A DNA stretch of 64,000 nt from assembly GCA_036721855.1 (NCBI GenBank), contig DAIMKF010000006.1:17665-81664 (forward strand). The letters run 5' to 3'. This document shows positions 17,171-25,927 of this stretch, piece by piece (the stretch's first letter is position 1; each line of letters starts with the position of its first letter). The notes under the pieces were generated by a model, which had not been told where the DNA came from, made no database searches, and saw nothing but the letters and a program-made list of their open reading frames with translations. The stretch is from JAHDNZ01 sp036721855 (GTDB lineage Bacteria; Bacillota; DTU065). The position numbers were made by a program, and so were the translations under genes.

Positions 17171-18550
17171 CTATTTACGATTAAAAACACCCGCTAAAAT
17201 AGAACTTGAACTTTTTACTGCCATTCCTAGAAAACTTTTATTCGTTTCGAAAATTTTATCAAGTGAGTCAACCACATGATCTATTTCCTCTCTCTTTACC
17301 ACAAGAGGAGGTTCTAGCCTGACAACATTGGGATTATTTAGGGTATAGGCGGTAATGACACCATATTTATTTTGCAGTTGTCCCGCCACCAAAGAACCCA
17401 AATACTCTTCTGAAGCGCGGGAGAGAGCTCCTCCGCTTATCTTATCGAGCATACCTTTTGGTTGTTCAAATTCCAAGCCAATTAAAAGCCCCCGGCCGCG
17501 AACTTCTTTGATCAGACCATATTTCCCCTTCAAAGTCTGAAGTTTATTTAACAGATAATCTCCCAACTCTAGGGCTCTTCCGATTAGATTGTCTTTTTGG
17601 ATAACCTCCAAAGCAGCTATCCCGGCAGCAGCAGCCCAAGTATTGCCGCCAAAGGTTGTGGTGTGTAAAAGACACTTTTCTTTGGTGCCATAGGCTTTGT
17701 TCCAAATCTCTTCGGTGGTAATAAATACCGAGGAAGGCATAATGCCACCACTTAGAGATTTGGCTATACACATTATATCAGGCTTGGCCTCATCCCATTC
17801 ACAGGCAAACATTTTGCCGGTTCTGCCAAGACCGGTCTGAATTTCATCGGCGATAAACAAAGCTCCATAGGCGTGACAAACTTCTTCTACAGCCTTCAAA
17901 TAGCCTTTATCCGGAACTATAATTCCACCTTCACCTTGAATAGGTTCAACGATAAAAGCGGCCACATCGCCTTGTTTTAATCGTTCCTCAAGCGCTTTAA
18001 TATCGTTGAAGGGAATCTTGTCACAAGCAGGAACCAGGGGTCTGAAAGGCTCCTGGTACTTTTGTCTGCCGGTTAGAGATAAAGCACCCATAGTCTTGCC
18101 ATGAAAAGAACCTATTGTTGAAATAATTGCCGGCTTTTGTGTTGCAATACGAGCAACTTTAAGAGCACCTTCCACAGCTTCAGCGCCACTGTTGCCAAAG
18201 AAACAATGTTTCAGATCTCCTGGTGTAATCTCAGCTAAATTATGTGCCAGCACTCCAGCCAAAGCAGGTAGTGAGGCTTGCATGAAATTAGGACGGCCTA
18301 CAACCTTTTTTATTGTCTCAATAACATAAGGGTGATTGTGGCCGGTGTTTAATGAACCATAACCACCTAAAAAATCAAGGTATTCATTGCCGTCACTATC
18401 CCATACTTTTACGCCCTCAGCTTGGACAAAGAGTTTGTCAAAATCAAGCATGCCAAGCAATGAAGCAAAAGCTGTATTGCCATATTCACGATGGAGATCG
18501 ATAATGGATTTTCTGTCTAATTTAAGAGCTTCTTCAATTGTAATCAACAA
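17171..18550 (-). CDS. class III PLP aminotransferase, putrescine-aminotransferase-like
   Basis: The 459-residue protein is a fold-type I, class III aminotransferase. It has LDFLGGYGSLNTGHNHPYV, the cofactor-binding GNSGAEAVEGALKVAR, FHGKTMGALSLTGR, the DEIQTGLGRTGK motif that holds the pyridine nitrogen, and the PLP lysine in IAKSLSGG. The overall pattern, including NFMQASLPA and MPSSVFIT, resembles putrescine aminotransferase (YgjG/PatA), which makes 4-aminobutanal from putrescine, rather than ornithine aminotransferase. It begins at one of two tandem TTG codons after GGGGG. It is the last gene of the lptG-lptD-lptC-lptA unit and begins 10 bases after lptA; why a diamine enzyme sits there is unclear, though SLH-bearing diderm Firmicutes decorate their walls with polyamines. 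Confidence 0.85.
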   Translation of the reverse strand: MLITIEEALKLDRKSIIDLHREYGNTAFASLLGMLDFDKLFVQAEGVKVWDSDGNEYLDFLGGYGSLNTGHNHPYVIETIKKVVGRPNFMQASLPALAGVLAHNLAEITPGDLKHCFFGNSGAEAVEGALKVARIATQKPAIISTIGSFHGKTMGALSLTGRQKYQEPFRPLVPACDKIPFNDIKALEERLKQGDVAAFIVEPIQGEGGIIVPDKGYLKAVEEVCHAYGALFIADEIQTGLGRTGKMFACEWDEAKPDIMCIAKSLSGGIMPSSVFITTEEIWNKAYGTKEKCLLHTTTFGGNTWAAAAGIAALEVIQKDNLIGRALELGDYLLNKLQTLKGKYGLIKEVRGRGLLIGLEFEQPKGMLDKISGGALSRASEEYLGSLVAGQLQNKYGVITAYTLNNPNVVRLEPPLVVKREEIDHVVDSLDKIFETNKSFLGMAVKSSSSILAGVFNRK

Positions 18551-18559
18551 CTATTCCCC

Positions 18560-19192
18560 CTACTTGGTTTTAGTTTTAAACTCTAATTTACCCTTGACTT
18601 TATAAGTACCCTTGTCTATATTCGCTTCTAAATAGCCATCAGGGCTACTTAAGGTGCGATCTTCTTCGAGAAGTTTGATCTTGCCGGATAACTTAGCCAC
18701 ACCGGTTTTATCACTAAACTCGAGAATATCACCATAGATAGTTTTCTTCTCATCGTTAATGATTATATTGCCTTCGGCTTTGACATCTTTAACTTCTGTC
18801 CATAGTTCTACCTCGTTGGCATTGATTGTGAGCTCTTTGTCTTCCCTTTTTTGTTTAATACAAACACCGCCTAGGAGCTTAGCATACTTATTATCGGTAT
18901 CAAAGAAGACCTCTTTGGAGGTAATATTCATATTATCATTGGTAATAAAACATTCACCAAAGGCTCTGGCAATTTTTGTCTTGGTATTATAGATCAGCTT
19001 CTGGGTGACAATTTGAGTTTTCCCCTGGCTAATCACTATCTCTTTGCCAACTACAGTAACCTCATCACCTTCGCCGCCAACCATTTCACCGTCTTCGCTA
19101 ACAGTAAACCATAACTCTTCGTCAGAGGCAACAGCTGTACAACAAATAATAAAAGCTAAGACTACCATAAGAAGTGCTAGTTTTTTCTTCAT
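18560..19192 (-). CDS. lptA: LptA-like periplasmic LPS-bridge protein (OstA family)
   Basis: The 210-residue protein has a signal peptide (about 1-23, ending VAS) and an OstA/LptA domain built of repeated short strands: MVGGEGDEVTVVGKEIVISQ, IYNTKTKIARAFGECFI, VFFDTDNKYAKLLGGVCI, LELWTEV and KTIYGDILEFSDKTGVAKL. In the Lpt pathway such jellyroll proteins polymerise into the bridge that carries LPS from LptC to LptD. It follows lptC by 37 bases; a GC-rich inverted repeat (gccgg/ccggc, 19201-19216) lies in that gap just before the start. Confidence 0.85.
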   Translation of the reverse strand: MKKKLALLMVVLAFIICCTAVASDEELWFTVSEDGEMVGGEGDEVTVVGKEIVISQGKTQIVTQKLIYNTKTKIARAFGECFITNDNMNITSKEVFFDTDNKYAKLLGGVCIKQKREDKELTINANEVELWTEVKDVKAEGNIIINDEKKTIYGDILEFSDKTGVAKLSGKIKLLEEDRTLSSPDGYLEANIDKGTYKVKGKLEFKTKTK

Positions 19193-19229
19193 GGATTTAT
19201 GCCGGCCACACCCGGCCTAGCCCCCTTTC

Positions 19230-19859
19230 TTATCTTAATTTAGAACCGACCCGCACTGTTAAAGGTCCTTTTACGCGGTAGCTTTGGGTCTCCCAGTTAA
19301 ATTCTAAGCTTGAACCATAGACACTAAGACCATCGTTATCTTTTAATTCCATGTTTTCGCTTGCATAGAGGATCTTTTTACTTACATCACCTGAAAGCTT
19401 GTCGGAAATAAGTGTGTACCTGTCTGTTTTTACAACAGATGTACCTTCTGTTTCAAACTGTTCTTTGGAGATTTCATATATCACCTTAGGAGCTGCCAAT
19501 TCGAAATCTTTTCCTACAGCTGTAATCAGTACATTTCCTATAGCTACTAACCTTTCTTTTTTTTCATACCAATTGGCAATATTAGCTGTCAGTTTGAGCT
19601 CTGGTTTTCCTTCACTATAGGTAAGCACTTCTCCTAGTGCCTGAAACTCAAAATGGGTATCATATTCTATCAGTTGTTCAGCTTCCAAAGAAAAGGTCGG
19701 CTTACCATCTTTGCGTTCAACGATCTCAATCATTTCGATCACTTTTTTATACTCGCTGGGCAATGGTTCGCGTGCAGGCTTTTGGGGTGCCTGCGTACCA
19801 CAACCCGTTAAAAGCGATAGGGCTGCAATTAATAAAACCAGGTTTTTAGGCACCCTCAA
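19230..19859 (-). CDS. lptC: LptC-like lipoprotein, LPS export
   Basis: The product (about 209 residues) begins RVPKNLVLLIAALSLLTGCG, a lipoprotein signal with the lipobox LTGC, so the mature protein should be membrane-anchored. The rest fits LptC: a beta-jellyroll with LEAEQLIEYDTHFEFQALGE, YEISKEQFETEG, LSGDVSKKILYASENMEL and SLEFNWETQSYRVKGP. LptC normally has an uncleaved membrane helix; a lipoprotein form is known in other groups. I start at TTG 19859 because GGAGG lies seven bases upstream, and an in-frame TTG at 19865 is too close to it. It lies between lptD and lptA. Confidence 0.82.
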   Translation of the reverse strand: MRVPKNLVLLIAALSLLTGCGTQAPQKPAREPLPSEYKKVIEMIEIVERKDGKPTFSLEAEQLIEYDTHFEFQALGEVLTYSEGKPELKLTANIANWYEKKERLVAIGNVLITAVGKDFELAAPKVIYEISKEQFETEGTSVVKTDRYTLISDKLSGDVSKKILYASENMELKDNDGLSVYGSSLEFNWETQSYRVKGPLTVRVGSKLR

Positions 19860-19888
19860 AGTCAAACCTCCCTTCGAATAAAGCTGAC

Positions 19889-22189
19889 TTAATTTCCAGA
19901 ACTAAGAGCTGAGAGCATATCACTGCTAAATTCCAAACCACTGCTACTGGCTTTAACTTTCATCGGTTTATTACCAATAGCTTTAATTCTAAACTCTAGC
20001 CAAACAGCTTTGTTGATAGAATCATAAGTTAGATCAAGCTCTCTACAATGCAAATCTCTGCCTAAAGTAACTTTTAGAGTAGTATATTTATTGGTTTGGG
20101 GGTTGAATACAGCTTCACCTCGTAAACTATACAAACCATATTTAAATGTACCTTTACCATTTAATTCTTTGAGTTGCCATTTATCTTTATCTTTGCTGTA
20201 GTTAATACGACCTTCTAAGCTCAGGTTTTCCATAGGTTCAACTTTAATGTTTCCCGCAACTTTAATTGCCTCAAAGGGAACTAGATTATAGACATGCTCA
20301 ATATTAGCCGTAAGTTTACCATAACTAATTCTGTGGGTGTTATCTAAAGTTTTAAAAGTTGCTTTAGTAAGATCATAACCTGTTTTTATTTCGGTGGTAA
20401 CAGCATAAAAGGTATTACGAAGACCAAAATCCAAGCTGTGAATGTTAGATAGTTTATCAAAGCTAAACGGTGAATTGCCGAAAACATCGCGTTTGGTGTA
20501 GTCAATGGTAAAATTCCAGTTCCTTGCCGGCTGATAGCCAAGGCCCAAAGCACTGCGCCAGGAAAGAACATAAGGGCTGAAGGTCTTTAGATTATAAACA
20601 GTACCCTGACCCTCACCAAGAAGATTGAAGTTTAATCTTGTAGTTATTCTATAGGTTTTTCGACCTAAAACACCTCTGAAACTTAGTTTATCGCTTTCAA
20701 TTTTTCTTGGCTCTTCTTTATAATGGCCAACAGTAGTCTCAAACAATATAGGCCAAGTTAAAAGGCTTAGGCTACGAGTCCTTAAAACTAATTCAGGTTG
20801 GCGAAATAACCTACTGTAGGTAGTACTAGCAGTTTCTTCCTGACTTTTATCTTCTTGCTGCCACCTAAGGGTGCCTGTGAGATATTTGGCATTATAATTC
20901 AAGGTACCATCATAACTTAGAACTGTTATCCAAGGTTGGTTGGCTTTTTGATAATTGCTAAAATTAACAGCTAAATTAGCTCTTACGGCATTGCTAAGCT
21001 TTAGAGACTGACTGGTCTCCAATTTAAATTCTTCTTTAACAGTGGCCGGAGTATTCTCATCACTGTAGCTAAATCTAAGATTACCCGAATAACTACTGCC
21101 ACTGAAACTATAATTTAAACTGGTGTTTTTTAATAATTTGGGAGATAGCTCTGTATAATCCTCTTTATAGGCACCTGTTCCTGAGAGTCTAAAATTACCT
21201 TTGGCGATGTTAAAACTTCCTGAGGTATCAAAAAGCTTAATCTTGTTAAAAAAAGGATTGTAAATAAGGTAATAACGGGCATTGAGATTATTATTATCCT
21301 TTGAATAAGCATGCTGTATACCTTGACCAATTCCCAATTTTTTTAAGTAATCAATGTTTATCTCCCCTTTGTTGTAAGCATTTAGGGTATAAACATAGGC
21401 CAGTTTAACAAAAAAGCCCTCTTTAGCTGATGATCCGAACTGAGGAAACTTCCAATAGTTCTTTTTTTCTTTTAAAGAAACCTGCCAATACGGGAAATAA
21501 AACAAGGGTAATTTCCCTTCTTTATAATAGAGGTTGCGCATAATAAGTTTATCATCTTCATAAATCTCGATTATTTTGGCGGCAATATGATAATGAGGAT
21601 TGTCAAGATTACAAGTGGTAATTTGGCCTCCTTCCAGGCGCAGGTAGTTTTTTTCAAAACTCATTGTTTGACCATAAAGGTAGATCTCATCCTTAAATTT
21701 TTCATTCTCAATGTGACCTCTTACCCCTTTGATGGTACCGGTTTTTGTTTTGTAATTATAGATAAGTTCTTCCCCGGTAAATTCTTTTGTACCTTCTACA
21801 ACCCTAACTCCCCCTGAAAAATGTACCACATTGTTTTCCAAATCGACTTCAGCAATATTTCCTTTGGCTGTAAAGTCTGAGCCGCGAATGTTGACATCAC
21901 CTTTGATGGTAACTTTTTTTTCATCACCAGATAGTTCATCATCGGCTGATACTAAAATCTCATCCTCAGCAATATTATCAGATTCTTCTTCTTCTTTTTT
22001 ATTAGTTTCTAAAACTTCAGTTTCCAGGGCACTTTCTTGATTGGCTTTTTCTTTTAGTTCAACTTCTGATGAGATGGCAGTCTTTCCATTAAGGGATGAT
22101 TTGGCATCATCATTAATTAGATCCTCAGCTAACACACTCATGCTAAGGACTATAATAATTCCTAATATAATTATGCTTGTTTTTTTCAA
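19889..22189 (-). CDS. lptD: LptD-like outer-membrane LPS translocon
   Basis: The 766-residue protein has a signal peptide (about 1-21), an acidic low-complexity linker (about 22-85), an OstA/LptA-like jellyroll (about 90-215; KVTIKGDVNIRGSDFTAKGN, YNYKTKTGTIKGVRGHIENE) and then a long beta-barrel region beginning with KLPLFYFPYWQVSLKEK, a hallmark of LptD where the jellyroll meets the barrel. LptD inserts LPS into the outer leaflet of the outer membrane. Few cysteines are seen, so the inter-domain disulfides of E. coli LptD appear to be absent, as in many non-proteobacterial forms. No LptE lipoprotein is adjacent. The gene lies directly downstream of lptG. Confidence 0.88.
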   Translation of the reverse strand: MKKTSIIILGIIIVLSMSVLAEDLINDDAKSSLNGKTAISSEVELKEKANQESALETEVLETNKKEEEESDNIAEDEILVSADDELSGDEKKVTIKGDVNIRGSDFTAKGNIAEVDLENNVVHFSGGVRVVEGTKEFTGEELIYNYKTKTGTIKGVRGHIENEKFKDEIYLYGQTMSFEKNYLRLEGGQITTCNLDNPHYHIAAKIIEIYEDDKLIMRNLYYKEGKLPLFYFPYWQVSLKEKKNYWKFPQFGSSAKEGFFVKLAYVYTLNAYNKGEINIDYLKKLGIGQGIQHAYSKDNNNLNARYYLIYNPFFNKIKLFDTSGSFNIAKGNFRLSGTGAYKEDYTELSPKLLKNTSLNYSFSGSSYSGNLRFSYSDENTPATVKEEFKLETSQSLKLSNAVRANLAVNFSNYQKANQPWITVLSYDGTLNYNAKYLTGTLRWQQEDKSQEETASTTYSRLFRQPELVLRTRSLSLLTWPILFETTVGHYKEEPRKIESDKLSFRGVLGRKTYRITTRLNFNLLGEGQGTVYNLKTFSPYVLSWRSALGLGYQPARNWNFTIDYTKRDVFGNSPFSFDKLSNIHSLDFGLRNTFYAVTTEIKTGYDLTKATFKTLDNTHRISYGKLTANIEHVYNLVPFEAIKVAGNIKVEPMENLSLEGRINYSKDKDKWQLKELNGKGTFKYGLYSLRGEAVFNPQTNKYTTLKVTLGRDLHCRELDLTYDSINKAVWLEFRIKAIGNKPMKVKASSSGLEFSSDMLSALSSGN

Positions 22190-22202
22190 ATCAATCCCTC
22201 CT

Positions 22203-23285
22203 CTAAACCCGTTCCACTTCCCACAAAAGAATAACCCCTATGATTAAAAATAGGACTGTCGGTAGCCAAGCCCCTAGTATGGGGGTTATGATTCCTTCTA
22301 TACCAAGTGTGCGAAAAAGAGCGCTCAATACATAGTACAGTAGTGCAATTCCAATGGCTAACCCCACACCTAAAAAAGTCCCGCCTTTGCCGAATTTGAT
22401 ACTCAAAGGTGCGCCTAAAAGTACAAACACTAAACTTACTAAAGGTATAGATACCTTGCGATGGTAATCAACAATCAATTCATTAACATTGGCACCTGAT
22501 CTGCCAAAAATAGCAATCTGCTCGGCTAATTCTTTTCTTGTCATTTCACTGGTACTTTTTTGCACTCCAAAAATTGTTTCTAAATCCTGACCAATATTAA
22601 TAGCTACTTCTTTAAACTTTTTCTCACTGGTAACAAAGCCTGCCTCATCGAATTCCCTACTCATGCCATCTCTCAAAATAAGTGTTTTTTCTTCGTAACC
22701 GGCTTCTTTGGCTGAGATAATCTCCGGCAAGCCAATATAGTTGGTCTGATAAACCAAAACATCTTTCATAACACCATTAGTCCTATCTACATAACGCACA
22801 TAAAAATAGTAATTGCCTGTCCCTCTAAAGAATACATCTTCTTCGATTTGGGGTAAGTTATCTTGAAAGATCACTTTTCTAATAACCTCTTCAAACTCAG
22901 CATTAGCCCTAGGAGCTATGTAATCACCCAATATAAAAGACATAGCACTAATAGCAATTCCCAAGAGAATAAGAGGGGCTGCCAATGAAATAAAACTGAT
23001 ACCTGCTGTTCTCATAACAGTCATCTCTGAGTCTTTAACTAAACGTCCCAGAGAAATAAAAACTGCCAAAAGAACTGCCACAGGTAAGGTGAGAATAATA
23101 ATATCTGGCAACTTAAACCAAATAAGTTTCAGAACTACGGTTAAAGGACTGCGGCGTGAAACCAAATAATCCATCAGCTCAAAAAGAAGATCACTCATAA
23201 GGATTACTGTCATTCCAGCGATGCCCATTAAAAATGGTGCGGTGAATTCTTTAAGTATATAGCGTTTGAAAATCTTATTGTGCAT
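22203..23285 (-). CDS. lptG: LptF/LptG family LPS export permease
   Basis: About 360 residues; begins MHNKIFKRYILKEFTAPFLMG, then has the three-helix, periplasmic domain, three-helix layout of the LptF/LptG family with VVLKLIWFKLPDIIILTLPVAVLL, PRANAEFEEVIRKVIF and the C-terminal YHRKVSIPLVSLVFVLLGAPL. It should pair with the permease at 4224-5318 around LptB. I start at ATG 23285 with GGTGAT upstream; the in-frame GTG 12 bases earlier would lose this site. It heads the lptG-lptD-lptC-lptA unit. The letter G is by position only. Confidence 0.9.
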   Translation of the reverse strand: MHNKIFKRYILKEFTAPFLMGIAGMTVILMSDLLFELMDYLVSRRSPLTVVLKLIWFKLPDIIILTLPVAVLLAVFISLGRLVKDSEMTVMRTAGISFISLAAPLILLGIAISAMSFILGDYIAPRANAEFEEVIRKVIFQDNLPQIEEDVFFRGTGNYYFYVRYVDRTNGVMKDVLVYQTNYIGLPEIISAKEAGYEEKTLILRDGMSREFDEAGFVTSEKKFKEVAINIGQDLETIFGVQKSTSEMTRKELAEQIAIFGRSGANVNELIVDYHRKVSIPLVSLVFVLLGAPLSIKFGKGGTFLGVGLAIGIALLYYVLSALFRTLGIEGIITPILGAWLPTVLFLIIGVILLWEVERV

Positions 23286-23311
23286 TGAATCACCCACTTT
23301 AAGAATTTAAA

Positions 23312-23338
23312 AATAGGCACCTGAGTCTAGGCGCCTAT
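23312..23338 (-). terminator. terminator after the small barrel gene
   Basis: Stem ATAGGC.CCT/AGG.GCCTAT with one internal mismatch, followed on the minus strand by TTTTT. It separates the lpxD/beta-barrel unit from lptG. Confidence 0.8.
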
Positions 23339-23368
23339 CTTAGGCATCCGCCCTCATTTCCTCATCCC

Positions 23369-24190
23369 TTAAAAAACATAATTAAAGCCCGCACTGTGAC
23401 CAATCTTTCCCTCTTTATAAGCAAGACCTAAGTCTAGACTGTAGCGGTTTTTATCTTTAAGACCACTATATGTTACCCCTAAAGAGGGCATAAATTGTTT
23501 AAATGTTGTATCTAGTCCTAAACCGCCTCGAAAACACCACGAGGTTCTTTTATACTCCAAACCAAAGCTAAAATTGGTCCTTTTGTCTGGACTAGTAAAA
23601 GCATCAAAGCTTATAGCTAAGGGCTGAATAATCCTAAAGGTAAGAGCAAGACGAACTAAAGATGTGTTTGATATCAATGAATTGTTATTGTCCGACCATG
23701 TTAAAATATCTTTTACCACTAGAGCCGTTGTTAGATTTTCAAACCAATCTGCCCCAATAGCTAGATCCATACCATACGAATTGGGGTTAGCCTTTCTATA
23801 GATCAGGTTTATCCCGCCGTAGACAGGACTAGTACAAAAAGCGATGGTGTAATAAAAATGGTTTTGTTTAGCTTCTGGGATGAAAAGCCAAGTAAGGCCT
23901 CCTGCTAATCTAAAATTAGTGAGTCTGGGGTTATATAAATCTGAAAAACCTGGTTCTAAATAACCCATAACGATCCTGTTTGTGCCAAAATATTCATAGC
24001 CGCCTCCTAAAAGACGCCCTTTTAGCTGACTAAGTGCGGCAGGATTATTTAACACAGCATCAAACCCATAAGCTGTTGCGGCACCTAAATTTTTCTGACT
24101 AAAAAGTTCAGAGGCTAAACTTACTCTAGCCATAGCACAGATTATAAATACTAATGCTAAAGCCAACCATCTTTTTTGCAACCTCTCCAC
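23369..24190 (-). CDS. outer-membrane beta-barrel protein, TraF/OmpP1-like
   Basis: The 273-residue protein has a signal peptide (about 1-27, ending LAS) followed by ELFSQKNLGAATAYGFDAVLNNPAALSQL, which resembles the start of TraF/OmpP1-like barrel proteins, and then alternating amphipathic strands. It ends in GHSAGFNYVF with a terminal phenylalanine, the beta-signal read by BamA. Function unknown. It is the last gene of the unit that begins with the coiled-coil protein, lpxD and the YjbH-like gene, and starts three bases after the YjbH-like stop. It may be a small channel or a scaffold for the neighbouring barrel; nothing in the sequence decides. Confidence 0.72.
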   Translation of the reverse strand: MERLQKRWLALALVFIICAMARVSLASELFSQKNLGAATAYGFDAVLNNPAALSQLKGRLLGGGYEYFGTNRIVMGYLEPGFSDLYNPRLTNFRLAGGLTWLFIPEAKQNHFYYTIAFCTSPVYGGINLIYRKANPNSYGMDLAIGADWFENLTTALVVKDILTWSDNNNSLISNTSLVRLALTFRIIQPLAISFDAFTSPDKRTNFSFGLEYKRTSWCFRGGLGLDTTFKQFMPSLGVTYSGLKDKNRYSLDLGLAYKEGKIGHSAGFNYVF

Positions 24191-24193
24191 CTC

Positions 24194-24820
24194 CTAAAAA
24201 GTAGTGGTGAGATAGGCACCGATTGATAGAGTATTGAAGTTTAACAGGCCAATATCTACACCCAAGTTACGGTTAAATTGCAATCTGCTGCCAACATTAA
24301 AAACTGCAGGTGTATCTTTTAAGTTGCTGTTATCCCTAAATTCACCCATTATTGTAACTACAGGCAAAAGGGTTCCTGCCGGAGATACAGTTACCGGGTT
24401 TAGGACAAAACTAATGCCACCAAAAAATCCACCGTAACTGCCCGTACCAAAACCAAAATGCCCTTTTAGACCTTTATTGGTCAGATTTTTACTTGTCACT
24501 CCATAAAAAGCAGAGCCTGTTGCTCCTACCGCAAAAGCAGGAAGTTCGGGAGTCTCTTCAATTAAGCGCCATTTGAAAAAGCCAACAAGTGGCCTGTTTA
24601 TTGCTCCTGCTATACCAAGTTCAACATTATCAATAAAAGTAGCTTTGAGATTGGCATAAAAACTTCTATAGGTATAGCTGATGCCTAAACCTGCCAGGCC
24701 GGGCCTTGCTGTATCAGTTGTTGGTATAGTCAAAAGTCCTCTTGGACCTAGATAATTATCGGCCTGAGCCAGGAAAACACATAGCAAAAAGATTATAAAG
24801 CCCAGTAAAAGTCGTTTCAC
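24194..24820 (-). CDS. YjbH-like outer-membrane beta-barrel protein
   Basis: The 208-residue protein has a signal peptide (about 1-20, ending AQA), then LGPRGLLTIPTTDTARPGLAGLG, a segment typical of the amino end of YjbH-type barrels, followed by short amphipathic strands (VELGIAGAINRPLVGFFKWRL, GHFGFGTGSYGGFFGGI) and a C-terminal SIGAYLTTTF ending in phenylalanine, as expected for a BamA substrate. YjbH proteins are associated with exopolysaccharide export or surface properties in Proteobacteria, but the members there are much longer. This short form has no established role. It overlaps the end of lpxD by four bases (ATGA), so it is translationally coupled to a lipid A gene. Confidence 0.72.
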   Translation of the reverse strand: MKRLLLGFIIFLLCVFLAQADNYLGPRGLLTIPTTDTARPGLAGLGISYTYRSFYANLKATFIDNVELGIAGAINRPLVGFFKWRLIEETPELPAFAVGATGSAFYGVTSKNLTNKGLKGHFGFGTGSYGGFFGGISFVLNPVTVSPAGTLLPVVTIMGEFRDNSNLKDTPAVFNVGSRLQFNRNLGVDIGLLNFNTLSIGAYLTTTF

Positions 24821-25890
24821 TTGTCGTTATTCTCCCCTCGGTCAAGACAACTAGCTATACTATCCAGCTTTTTTGCTATTTCTTTTATTTCTTTACGTAG
24901 CTTAGGGAGTTCTTGGAGACTTGCTTTAATCCGGTAGTCTTTCCTATGATCCGTGGCCGGAATACCGCTTACAATCTGATTGTTATCTAAGTCTCCGTCA
25001 ACTAAAGACTTGCTCATAATGCCACAGTCATCGCCAATCCTTTGTTGCCCGGCAAACATAACCTGCCCTCCCACTTTAACTCGTTGGCCCAAAGCGGTGC
25101 TGCCCCCCAGGCCAATCTGTCCTGCTAGTATACTATCTTGACCGATGTAGCAGTTATGTCCGACATGAGTCATATCGCCTAATTTAACTCCGTTTTCGAT
25201 CACAGTAGGTCCGGCAGCTCCGGAGGCAATAGAGGTATTAGAAAATATTTCAACATCATCACCGATTATTACTCCACCAATTTGCGGTACCTTCTGCCAG
25301 CCCTTTTCAGTGTAAACAAAGCCAAAACCTTCTACCCCTATTAGAGCTCCGGGATGAATTTGTACTCGATCGCCGATTACAACATTTTCTTTGATAACTA
25401 CTTGTGGGTAAATTACACAGTCTTTGCCAATTTTACTACCGGGTCCCACAAAAACGCCTGGGTAAAGTACTGTATTATCACCGATCTGGGCATCATTGGC
25501 AACAAAAGCATAATCATAGACAGTGACCTTTTCTCCTAAATGGGCTTGAGGTTCAATTGTGGCCTTGGGACTAATTAGACCATTATAAATCACCTTACGT
25601 GCAAAAAGTGCCAACACCTCACTGAAAGCTTTTCTGCCATCTAAAACTATAATTCCATTAACTTGTAGATCTTGAAAATACTTTTCTTCGATAATATAAG
25701 CTGAAGCTTTTTTTAAGGCAGCAATATCTCTGGCTTCTTTGCCCGCCACTAAAGTTATTGCCCCACTGCCTGCCTGAAAAATTGGAGCTACATGCGAAAT
25801 TAATACCGAGGCATCACCAACGATAGTTCCGCCTGTCAGTGCACATATATCCTTTAACAAAACCTCTTTTTGTGGTGGCGATAATCTCAC
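24817..25890 (-). CDS. lpxD: UDP-3-O-acylglucosamine N-acyltransferase LpxD
   Basis: LpxD adds the second acyl chain to UDP-glucosamine. The product (about 357 residues) has the LpxD layout: an N-terminal uridine-binding domain (LKDICALTGGTIVGDASVLI, SAYIIEEKYFQDLQVNGII), a beta-helix of hexapeptide repeats from about residue 110 to 300 (SPKATIEPQAHLGEKVTVYDYAFV, the catalytic histidine in GDMTHVGHNCYIGQD), and a C-terminal coiled helix (LPKLRKEIKEIAKKLD). The start is GTG 25890, with AGGAGGGAGCAAG seven bases away; a TTG 18 bases upstream lies over the ribosome binding site itself. It is separated from the other lpx genes, in the unit containing the Skp-like coiled coil. Confidence 0.93.
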   Translation of the reverse strand: MRLSPPQKEVLLKDICALTGGTIVGDASVLISHVAPIFQAGSGAITLVAGKEARDIAALKKASAYIIEEKYFQDLQVNGIIVLDGRKAFSEVLALFARKVIYNGLISPKATIEPQAHLGEKVTVYDYAFVANDAQIGDNTVLYPGVFVGPGSKIGKDCVIYPQVVIKENVVIGDRVQIHPGALIGVEGFGFVYTEKGWQKVPQIGGVIIGDDVEIFSNTSIASGAAGPTVIENGVKLGDMTHVGHNCYIGQDSILAGQIGLGGSTALGQRVKVGGQVMFAGQQRIGDDCGIMSKSLVDGDLDNNQIVSGIPATDHRKDYRIKASLQELPKLRKEIKEIAKKLDSIASCLDRGENNDK

Positions 25891-25927
25891 CTTGCTCCCT
25901 CCTAGCAAGCTGCTTTATTTACAAACC

